This document shows positions 43,225-50,648 of a stretch of 64,000 bases of DNA, one piece after another. The position numbers and the translations under genes were made by a program. The notes under the pieces were generated by a model that did no database searches, was not told the origin of the DNA, and saw nothing but the letters and a program-made list of their open reading frames with translations. Location: NCBI GenBank assembly GCA_045110675.1, contig JBGCGJ010000004.1, forward strand, positions 31,639 to 95,638. Reading direction: 5' to 3'. This DNA is from JBALVT01 sp045110675 (GTDB lineage Bacteria > Pseudomonadota > Gammaproteobacteria > Pseudomonadales > Halieaceae). Each line of letters starts with the position of its first letter. The first letter of the stretch is position 1.

Positions 43225-44409
43225 CTATCTCAAGCCCAGACCGCGAGCGATCACGCCTCGTAGTATTTCACGGGTGCCCCCTCGCAGCGTGGTGGACGGT
43301 GAAAGAAGAATGCTCTCGCGGTAGGTCTGGATGAACTCCGTTTTGTCAACATCCAACGGAGCTGCAAGACGAGCAATTTCGGGCAGTATTTTTTCGAAGT
43401 TGTTGCCAAGTTCTTTAACGAGTGCCGCCTCTACTGTAGGAGACTTTCCCGCCTCTAGCATTCCGACCACCGACAGCGACATTCGTCTCAGCGCCATAAT
43501 ATTGCTGGTAATTCTGCCGATTGCGGCGGCTTGCAGATCATTGGGTTTGTCCCTGAATAGCCGCAAGAATTCAATGTAGACCCTAAAGGTAGAGAGAAAG
43601 CGCTCTGATCCGCTCCGTTCGTAACCCAATTCTGCTGTGCACTGATTCCACCCGTTACCGACCTCACCCAATACATCCTCATCGGGTACGAAGGTATCGC
43701 TGAACACGACCTCGTTAAAATCTTCATCTCCCCCCATGTTTCGAATAGGCCTAACACTCACTGAATCATCTGACAGCTTAATAATCAGTTGGGACATGCC
43801 CGCATGGCGCTGATCGGATTGAGGTGAGGTGCGCACGAGGGCAATCATGAAGTGATTCTTGTGGGCGAAGGTGCTCCAGAGCTTGGTACCGTTAACCCGC
43901 CAACCGCCATCGACTTTTTTAGCCGATGTTCTGATGGCTGCCAGGTCGGATCCCGACCCCGGTTCACTCATGCCTATAGAAGAGAAACTCGTGCCGGCGC
44001 AGATATCAGGCAGGTATCTTTGTCGTTGCTCTTGGCTGCCGATATCCATTAGCACGGGAGCAAATTGTCGATCGGAAAACCAATGCGCTGTGATGGGTGC
44101 GCCGGCGGCCAGTAACTCTTCTGCCACCACATAGCGATCAAAAAAACTCTTGCCCCCGCCGCCATATTCGACAGGGATGTTCATGCCGATGTAACCCTTC
44201 GATCCCAGTATTTTTGAGAACTCGGGGTTGTGTCCCGACAAAAAATCCGAATTTGGCCTGTGTCCCTCGGGCAAATGTTCTTCGAGGAAACACCGTATTT
44301 CGGTACGCAGGGCGTGGCTAGAATCGTGAAGTCGAACCGCGTCGAATTGGAGCATAGTGGTGACCCGTTGTTGGTAGCTCTGGGTAAGTGTCTCGTAGTT
44401 GCGCGACAT
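43225..44409 (-). CDS. Acyl-CoA dehydrogenase (catalytic partner of the short paralogue)
   Basis: FAD-dependent acyl-CoA dehydrogenase of 394 residues, the full length. It shows YIGMNIPVEYGGGGKSFF, the FAD motif SSIGMSEPGSGSDLAAI, the KLWSTFAHKNHFMIALV stretch and the C-terminal TTLRGGTREILRGVIARGLG. The position of the usual catalytic Glu in YEGT is Gly here, so the base is likely a Glu on the other helix (in YERSGSER), as in isovaleryl- and long-chain dehydrogenases. Introduces a 2,3 double bond into an acyl-CoA. Start ATG at 44409 or 44355; neither has a strong Shine-Dalgarno. Confidence 0.87.
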   Translation of the reverse strand: MSRNYETLTQSYQQRVTTMLQFDAVRLHDSSHALRTEIRCFLEEHLPEGHRPNSDFLSGHNPEFSKILGSKGYIGMNIPVEYGGGGKSFFDRYVVAEELLAAGAPITAHWFSDRQFAPVLMDIGSQEQRQRYLPDICAGTSFSSIGMSEPGSGSDLAAIRTSAKKVDGGWRVNGTKLWSTFAHKNHFMIALVRTSPQSDQRHAGMSQLIIKLSDDSVSVRPIRNMGGDEDFNEVVFSDTFVPDEDVLGEVGNGWNQCTAELGYERSGSERFLSTFRVYIEFLRLFRDKPNDLQAAAIGRITSNIMALRRMSLSVVGMLEAGKSPTVEAALVKELGNNFEKILPEIARLAAPLDVDKTEFIQTYRESILLSPSTTLRGGTREILRGVIARGLGLR

Positions 44410-44498
44410 TATGTTGCAATTGATCTTAACAGGCTAATGAAACCTAGCGCTCGACGAAAGCTGTTTCATGGCCCCACTTTTCGCTTTTGCGGGGCTAG

Positions 44499-44512
44499 CT
44501 CCCAAATGGGAG
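44499..44512. promoter_or_regulatory. Inverted repeat in the divergent acyl-CoA dehydrogenase/crotonase promoter region
   Basis: CTCCCAAATGGGAG is a perfect 5-bp inverted repeat with a 4-bp centre, 60 bp before the crotonase start, inside the 162-bp divergent region that also holds TGAAAC..GTTTCA (44432-44467) and GCCCC..GGGGC pairs. They could be operators for a TetR- or FadR-type regulator, but no regulator gene is nearby. Confidence 0.25.
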
Positions 44513-44571
44513 AGGAACTATAGTGCATCACAGGAATATCTCCGCCAATTATTTTTACTGTCGAGGGAATT

Positions 44572-45336
44572 ATGTCAGTCGAACTCACTATCAATGGTCA
44601 TATCGCCGAAATTGTCCTGAACAACCCGGAAAAGCGCAATGTATTGGATTGCGTTTCCTCTGCACAGCTAGCGCGGGCAGTGGCCGAGGCCGAAGCACAG
44701 CCAGAAGTGTCATGTCTTATCATTGCCGCTGAAGGTAGGGCGTTTTGCGCGGGTGGCTCACTTGATGAACTGATGCGTGCCCAGGCGGGAGAAGCGGAAC
44801 TCTTGCATGACATTTACGCAGGTTTTCTGGCGGTTGCTAATAGCCCGCTTCCTACGATAGCGGCGGTGCAGGGCGCTGCTGTGGGCGCGGGAATGAACTT
44901 GGCTCTCGCCTGTGATATTCGAATGGTTACCAGCCACGCCAAGTTCGATACACGCTTCACTCAGTTGGGAATACACTGCGGGGGCGGTCACTCCTGGATG
45001 TTGCAAAAGTATCTCAACTGGGAAGACTCTGTGGGTGCGCTGATTTTTGGGCACGTTATTGGTGGTGAGCAAGCTGTGACTAAAGGCTTGGCAACACAAT
45101 GTGTTGAAGTCGCGGATCTGCTGCCAACTTGTCGGAATTTCGCCGCCGGTTTGGAAGGAGTTCCCCGTGAATTGGTGGAGGAAACCAAGCGAAGCTTGAA
45201 TAAATCGCGCGGTGAACCCAGCCATCAGCGAATGGTAGATCATGAGTTTGAGGTGCAGACCATTTCTTTGCAGCACGAACACGCTAAAGCTAAGCTCGAA
45301 GGCTTCAGCAGAAGTATATCCAGCGCCAAACGCTAG
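44572..45336 (+). CDS. Crotonase-superfamily protein lacking both hydratase glutamates
   Basis: A 254-residue enoyl-CoA hydratase/isomerase-fold protein. Fold signatures include AFCAGGSLDELM, AAVQGAAVGAGMNLALACDIRM and LGIHCGGGHSWML. Aligned to rat enoyl-CoA hydratase, Glu144 (GGGCEL) is Asn here and Glu164 (QPE) is Phe, so it is unlikely to be a plain hydratase; it could be an isomerase, a decarboxylase or a hydrolase of that superfamily. GAGGG precedes the ATG. First gene of the plus-strand set, divergent from the acyl-CoA dehydrogenases. Confidence 0.85.
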   Translation: MSVELTINGHIAEIVLNNPEKRNVLDCVSSAQLARAVAEAEAQPEVSCLIIAAEGRAFCAGGSLDELMRAQAGEAELLHDIYAGFLAVANSPLPTIAAVQGAAVGAGMNLALACDIRMVTSHAKFDTRFTQLGIHCGGGHSWMLQKYLNWEDSVGALIFGHVIGGEQAVTKGLATQCVEVADLLPTCRNFAAGLEGVPRELVEETKRSLNKSRGEPSHQRMVDHEFEVQTISLQHEHAKAKLEGFSRSISSAKR

Positions 45337-45451
45337 TCGATTTTGATCATTCAGTTTAATGACAACGCTTGTTGGCGCTGGACGTGAATCAGTCTTGAAA
45401 TCGCCGTTTTTATGTTTGTATATTTGTTGATGTGTCGTGGAGGAGTGAACA

Positions 45452-46252
45452 ATGGTCGATTCGCAGAATAGCTCGGATTCGGCAGATGTTGTGTTGGTTA
45501 CCGCCGGAGCTGCGGGTATAGGCAGATGTATTGCCGAGAAGTTTTTGGCAGGTGGTTGTCGTGTTCATGTCTGCGATATATCGCAGAAGAGCATTGATGA
45601 GTTTTTGGAGGCAAACCCGTCGGCAAGTGCTTCACTCGCGGACGTTTCCACTCCCTCTCAGGTAGATCTTCTGTTTACCGAATTGCTTGAGCTTTACGGT
45701 CAACTGGATGTCCTGGTTAACAATGCTGGTGTTGCAGGCCCCACAGCTGCGGTTGAGGACATTGAAGTTGAACAATGGGATCAAACGATCGCGGTAGACT
45801 TGAACGGCCCGTTTTATGTTACTCGGCAAGCGGTCCCCTTACTTAAAAAGGCTGGGGGAGGATCGATTGTCAATATTGCCTCGACCGCTGCACTGTTTGG
45901 TTTTCCTCTGCGTTCAGCCTACGCCGCGGCAAAGTGGGCACTTATTGGGCTAACCAAAACCTGGGCCATGGAACTGGGTCCGCACAATATTCGTGTCAAT
46001 GCCCTGTGTCCCGGAAGCGTCAATGGTGAACGAATAGAGCGAGTTATCAGTAACGATGCGCAGGAACGCGGAGTCAGCGCAGATAGCATTCGCACAATCT
46101 ATCAGCGGCAGAGTTCTATGCGACTGTTTGTCGAGGCCGAGGATATTGCCAACACAGCTTTTTTTCTCGGGTCCGATCTCGGTCGTGCCATATCGGGTCA
46201 ATCAGTGGCCGTTGATGGCCACACGGAAGGTTTATCAAATTGGTTGGACTGA
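45452..46252 (+). CDS. SDR-family oxidoreductase
   Basis: Classical SDR of 266 residues: VTAGAAGIGRCIAEKF, VLVNNAGVAGPT, catalytic Ser in NIASTAALFG, YAAAK (Tyr-Lys), LCPGSVNGERIERV and the ending SGQSVAVDGHTEGL. The Asp at the end of strand 2 (HVCDISQ) suggests NAD. GGAGGAG precedes the ATG. In acyl-CoA catabolic clusters such enzymes oxidise 3-hydroxyacyl-CoA, which fits the neighbours, but the substrate is not shown. Confidence 0.85.
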   Translation: MVDSQNSSDSADVVLVTAGAAGIGRCIAEKFLAGGCRVHVCDISQKSIDEFLEANPSASASLADVSTPSQVDLLFTELLELYGQLDVLVNNAGVAGPTAAVEDIEVEQWDQTIAVDLNGPFYVTRQAVPLLKKAGGGSIVNIASTAALFGFPLRSAYAAAKWALIGLTKTWAMELGPHNIRVNALCPGSVNGERIERVISNDAQERGVSADSIRTIYQRQSSMRLFVEAEDIANTAFFLGSDLGRAISGQSVAVDGHTEGLSNWLD

Positions 46253-46288
46253 GAGTTCACACAATCGCAATGTTTTTTGGAGGTAGAA

Positions 46289-47278
46289 ATGAAAGCGGCA
46301 TGGTTTGAATCATTTGGAACAGCTCAGGATACGCTTGTATTAGGTGAATTGGAACAGCCAATCGCTGGTCCCGGTGAGGTGCTGGTTAGAATAAAGTCCA
46401 CCGGCATCAACCCGTCGGACGTTAAGAAACGCGCTGGCTCTTCTCCTGGTTTGCTCGACGATGGCCTGGTCATTCCTCACAGCGATGGTGCTGGTGTGAT
46501 CGAAGCGGTCGGCGAAGGTGTGGACCCAGGCAGAGTCGGTGAGCGGGTGTTTGTCTATCAAGCTCAATATGGCCGCCGCTTTGGTACCGCTGCAGAATAC
46601 CTTGCAATCGATTCTTTGCGCGCCGCTAAATTACCCGCCAACACGAGCTTTGAGATCGGCGCGTGCATTGGCATTCCCATCATGACCGCTCACCGATGTG
46701 TCTATGCAGACGGTTCCATTGAGGGGCAAACAGTCGTGGTTACCGGCGGTGCTGGCCGGGTTGGATACTATGCCATTCAGTGGGCAAAACACGCGGGAGC
46801 TAGAGTGATTGCTACCGCTAGCAATCCTGCCGATGAAGCTGCTTGTAAATCAGTCGGAGCCGATTTCGTGGTGAACCACCGTCAAGAAGATTGGGCGGAG
46901 CAGGTTTTGTCCTGCACCGGAGGCGAAAAGATTGATAGAGTTATAGATGTTGAGTTTGGCGCCAATCTCCCTCAGGTCCTGAAGTTCATTGCCACAGGAG
47001 GTGTCATCGCAACGTACTCATCAACCCAGGTTAAAGAGCCGCAGCTGCCGTTCATTCAAATGATGTTTATGGATCTCACTCTGCGTTTGGTTATCGTATA
47101 CGCGATGCCCGAAAGCGCCAAACAGCAGGCAGTCGAAGATACTTATCAACTGCTCGAACAAGAAAAATTACAACATCGAATCGCCTATCATCTGCCCTTC
47201 GAAGAAATGGTTCGATCACACGAGTTGATTGAACAAGGTGGTTTTAGCGGATGTGTCGTTGTGAGCCTGGAGGAGTAA
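46289..47278 (+). CDS. NADPH:quinone reductase-like MDR oxidoreductase
   Basis: A 329-residue zinc-independent medium-chain dehydrogenase/reductase. N-terminal GroES domain with GPGEVLVRIKSTGINPSDVK and IPHSDGAGVIEAVGEG, then the Rossmann VVVTGGAGRVGYYAIQWAK and the substrate-side NLPQVLKFIATGGVIATYSS. The ATG at 46289 has GGAGG 5 nt upstream; the frame opens at a TTG at 46277 but is less likely to start there. It lies 36 bp after the SDR and 10 bp before the carboxylesterase, likely one operon. Confidence 0.85.
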   Translation: MKAAWFESFGTAQDTLVLGELEQPIAGPGEVLVRIKSTGINPSDVKKRAGSSPGLLDDGLVIPHSDGAGVIEAVGEGVDPGRVGERVFVYQAQYGRRFGTAAEYLAIDSLRAAKLPANTSFEIGACIGIPIMTAHRCVYADGSIEGQTVVVTGGAGRVGYYAIQWAKHAGARVIATASNPADEAACKSVGADFVVNHRQEDWAEQVLSCTGGEKIDRVIDVEFGANLPQVLKFIATGGVIATYSSTQVKEPQLPFIQMMFMDLTLRLVIVYAMPESAKQQAVEDTYQLLEQEKLQHRIAYHLPFEEMVRSHELIEQGGFSGCVVVSLEE

Positions 47279-47287
47279 GTATTCGCA

Positions 47288-48916
47288 ATGCATCGCCTGC
47301 AGCTTTTAGAAAACAAATCGTTAAAGCGTTCGCTGCTGGCGGCGCTCACTCTACCTTGGCTGATGCTAGTCACCTCGGGCGGCCTCTATGCAGACACAGC
47401 AACTGATGTTTTAGTGCGCGCTAATGGAGAACAATTGCGTGGGCAGCTAGAGGATAAGATCGCGATCTTCCGCGGAATTCCATTTGCAAAGCCCCCTGTT
47501 GGCGACCTGCGTTGGCGAGAGCCCCAGTCCGCGGTTCCAAGGTCAGGTATTCAATCCGCAGTTTCTTTTGCATCGGCGTGCATGCAAACCCGCTATAACA
47601 CCGATTGGTATCGCGACATTATAAAAGCCTATGGCGGAGATCCAGATCGAGCGACGACGCCCAAGGGCGTTAGCGAAGATTGCCTTTACCTCAATGTTTG
47701 GTCACCGAAGCTGGGCGCGGATGGCCGACTTCCCGTTATGGTATTTATCCATGGGGGCAGTAACGTCGGCGGTTGGAGTTACGAACCGAATTATTTGGGA
47801 CATAAGCTGGCAGCCAAAGGCGTGGTTGTTGTTAGTATCGCCTACCGCTTGGGTGTATTTGGTTTCTATGCGCATCCGCAGTTGACCGAAGAATCTCCCA
47901 ATAGTAGCTCGGGAAACTACGGCATTCTGGATCAGATAAAGGCGCTGGAATGGATTCATGAGAATATCGCGACGTTTGGTGGTGATCCCGAAAACCTCAC
48001 GGTATTCGGCGAGTCTGCTGGCGGAGCGAATATTAGCCACCTGATGTTGTCGCCCTTGGCCAAAGGCCTTTTCAAAAACGCCATCCGGCAAAGTTCCTCG
48101 TTTGATATCAACTACCGAGATACCTTATCCCGAGAGGAGAGCTTCGGTGTTGAATTCGCGGAAAGTCTATCAAGCTCCTCTATTGGCCAGTTGAGAGAAC
48201 TGCCCGCGGATGAGGTGTTGAGCAATGCGGAATCTTTTTATCGCAATAGTGATGATATAGAACGTCGCAGCTTTAGAGGTGCTGTTGACGGCTATGTTCT
48301 AAGTGACTCGGTGGCTGCACTGTATAAAAAAGGAAGAATTAATCCCGTGAGTGTTCTCCTGGGCAGCAATGCAGATGAAAAGCTGATGTACAGTCCGAAG
48401 CAAGTATCGGGTGTGGATATCGATCGGCTAATCGATCGATATTATCAAAAGGGTAAACGTGCCGCGGTGCTGACCCAGGTGCAAGACCAGCCGACCAACA
48501 GAAAGAAATACGCCAAGTTGGCGGATGCGAGGGAATACTCCTGCACTGCTCAGATGCAGGCTGATGCCCTGATCCGCGCCGGTACAGGAGATGTCTACCT
48601 GTATTATTTTACCCGTGTCCGCCCCGGCGCTGGCGGTGAGCTGCTGGGCTCCTATCATGGCGCCGAGCTTCCTTACGTTTTTGATACTCACGATGACTGG
48701 TTGAGTGGAAATCGAAAAGACAGACGACTGACCGACTCGATCATGAGTTACTGGGTAAACTTCGCTCGTAGTGGCAACCCCAATGGTTCCAAATTACCCC
48801 TGTGGCCGTCTTATCACCCTGTTACCCGATTAGCCATGGAACTGGGTGATTCTATTGCCACGATGAATGCGCCCAATAGAGCTTTGTGTGATTTGCTGGG
48901 GCCCCCGCAACCGTAA
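47288..48916 (+). CDS. Exported type-B carboxylesterase
   Basis: A 542-residue alpha/beta-hydrolase of the carboxylesterase type-B family, with a signal peptide (SLLAALTLPWLMLVTSG...YA). IFRGIPFAKPPVGDLRW, SEDCLYLNVWSP, the oxyanion-hole FIHGGSNVGG, the nucleophile TVFGESAGGANIS, the acid (SNADEK region) and the His in YHGAELPYVFDT are all present. It cleaves carboxylic esters in the periplasm. It follows the MDR gene by 9 bp, so it may open the ester bond of a substrate whose acid part the cluster then degrades. Confidence 0.88.
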   Translation: MHRLQLLENKSLKRSLLAALTLPWLMLVTSGGLYADTATDVLVRANGEQLRGQLEDKIAIFRGIPFAKPPVGDLRWREPQSAVPRSGIQSAVSFASACMQTRYNTDWYRDIIKAYGGDPDRATTPKGVSEDCLYLNVWSPKLGADGRLPVMVFIHGGSNVGGWSYEPNYLGHKLAAKGVVVVSIAYRLGVFGFYAHPQLTEESPNSSSGNYGILDQIKALEWIHENIATFGGDPENLTVFGESAGGANISHLMLSPLAKGLFKNAIRQSSSFDINYRDTLSREESFGVEFAESLSSSSIGQLRELPADEVLSNAESFYRNSDDIERRSFRGAVDGYVLSDSVAALYKKGRINPVSVLLGSNADEKLMYSPKQVSGVDIDRLIDRYYQKGKRAAVLTQVQDQPTNRKKYAKLADAREYSCTAQMQADALIRAGTGDVYLYYFTRVRPGAGGELLGSYHGAELPYVFDTHDDWLSGNRKDRRLTDSIMSYWVNFARSGNPNGSKLPLWPSYHPVTRLAMELGDSIATMNAPNRALCDLLGPPQP

Positions 48917-48951
48917 TAATAGATCCTTAAGCGACGAGGCGGAGAATACGT

Positions 48952-50493
48952 TTGAATAACAAGTCCGAAACAGTCCCGGAAAATATCGCAGTTGAAACAG
49001 ACTGGATTATGTTTGGCGCCACAGTCGCGATAATTGTGTTGGTATGCATTCCCATCGTGGGGTTTTCCGAACAGTCCGGAGAGATCATTACCACTGCCTA
49101 TGACTCCATCACAAAACAGTTTGGGGTTTTGTATCTTTGGTATGGTACGGGCTTGTTGGTTTTTCTCGCTTGGCTGGCGATGGGGCGCTATGGAAATGTA
49201 AAACTCGGCGATACGGATACGAAGCCGGAATTTTCTACCTTTAGCTGGGTCGCCATGTTGTTTAGCGCCGGAGTGGGTGCGGGCCTCCTATACTGGTCTG
49301 TAATCGAGTGGGGGTATTACATTGATGCACCGCCTTTCGGATTGGCGCCGCGATCGACCAGTGCTATTGAGTGGGCGTCGAGTTACGGTATCTTCCACTG
49401 GGGTATCACTGGCTGGGCTTTCTTTTGCATGCCAACATTGGCGATTGCCTATCCCTACTATGTCCGAAAAATACCCTATCTACGACTGAGCACTGCATGT
49501 GTTCCCTATCTACCAAACGGCGTAAACAGCACACGTGGGCGAGTAATCGATTTTGTTTATATGCTCAATCTAATCGGAGGAAGCGGTACATCGTTGGGGC
49601 TCACCACGCCTATGATTGCAGCGAGTCTTGCGGAGCTGTTTGGTCTCGACCACAATTTTATCCTGGAAGTTTGTGTGGTCGTTCTATGCATTGGCATTTT
49701 CGGCACCAGTGCTTATCTCGGTTTGGAAAAAGGCATTAAGAAACTTGCCGATTTGAATACTCTACTGGCTTTGACGCTACTCTTCTTCGTGTTGGCTGTA
49801 GGCCCCACCCTGTTCATTCTCAAAATGGGTACCAATAGCATCGGCCTGGTTCTTCAGAACTTTCTCCACATGAATACCTGGACTGATCCCATTGAGAGTA
49901 GCGGTTTTATAGAGAATTGGACGGTCTTTTATTGGGCATGGTGGGTGGCCTATGGGCCTTTTGTCGGGATATTTACCGCGCGCATATCACGGGGTCGAAC
50001 GATTCGACAAGTGATTGCCGGGATGATTGCTTTCGGTAGTTTGGGAGCTGGTTTATTTTTCATTATCTTTGGCAATTACGCACTTCACATCGAAATGGAA
50101 AATATTCTCGATGTAACCGGGTTAATGAAAGAGATAGGCGAGGCGGCAACCATCACGCAGGTGTTCCTGACATTGCCCCTGGGCTACGGGGCGTTGGCAG
50201 TCTTTGCTGCTGTATCGGTCATATTTCTGGCGACTACCTACGATTCTGCTTCCTATACGCTCGCCTCAGTGGCAACTCGGCGATTGGAGGCAGGTGGCAA
50301 TCCCGCTCGATGGAACCGACTGTTCTGGGCGTGTGCTCTGGCGGTACTTCCTATCTCTCTCATGTTTGTCGATGGCGGCCTTAAAGTGATTTTGTCCACG
50401 ACTATTGTGGTTTCGCTTCCTCTGCTGGGAATAGGGGTGCTTATGTGCATGTCGTTGGTGAGGATGTTACGTGAGGATCACAATACCAGTTGA
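48952..50493 (+). CDS. BCCT-family transporter (betaine/carnitine/choline type)
   Basis: A twelve-helix secondary transporter of 513 residues. The glycine-rich third helix AMLFSAGVGAGLLYWSVIEW with the aromatic-box tryptophans, the YGIFHWGITGWAFFCMPTLA and the eighth-helix WTVFYWAWWVAYGPFVGIFTARISRGRT are the family signatures. The substrate is a quaternary ammonium or sulfonium compound; which one cannot be told. TTG start at 48952 is preceded by GGCGGAG. It is the last gene of the esterase group and lies ~6 kb from the sarcosine oxidase genes. Confidence 0.9.
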   Translation: MNNKSETVPENIAVETDWIMFGATVAIIVLVCIPIVGFSEQSGEIITTAYDSITKQFGVLYLWYGTGLLVFLAWLAMGRYGNVKLGDTDTKPEFSTFSWVAMLFSAGVGAGLLYWSVIEWGYYIDAPPFGLAPRSTSAIEWASSYGIFHWGITGWAFFCMPTLAIAYPYYVRKIPYLRLSTACVPYLPNGVNSTRGRVIDFVYMLNLIGGSGTSLGLTTPMIAASLAELFGLDHNFILEVCVVVLCIGIFGTSAYLGLEKGIKKLADLNTLLALTLLFFVLAVGPTLFILKMGTNSIGLVLQNFLHMNTWTDPIESSGFIENWTVFYWAWWVAYGPFVGIFTARISRGRTIRQVIAGMIAFGSLGAGLFFIIFGNYALHIEMENILDVTGLMKEIGEAATITQVFLTLPLGYGALAVFAAVSVIFLATTYDSASYTLASVATRRLEAGGNPARWNRLFWACALAVLPISLMFVDGGLKVILSTTIVVSLPLLGIGVLMCMSLVRMLREDHNTS

Positions 50494-50648
50494 TTGTGGC
50501 TGACTGAATTTGCTTATCTGGGGCTTCTGTTGAGCCGCATCACAATCTTGCAACTGCGAGGATGCATCCGTCTCGCAATTTTGTTAGGGTTTTTACTCTT
50601 CGCGGAAAGATTATGGAGAATCGTTCTCTTGCTGATGGATTGTGCCCA

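Noticed and set aside
44572..45336. Calling this gene an ordinary enoyl-CoA hydratase
   Set aside because: Both catalytic glutamates are replaced, so only the superfamily is claimed.
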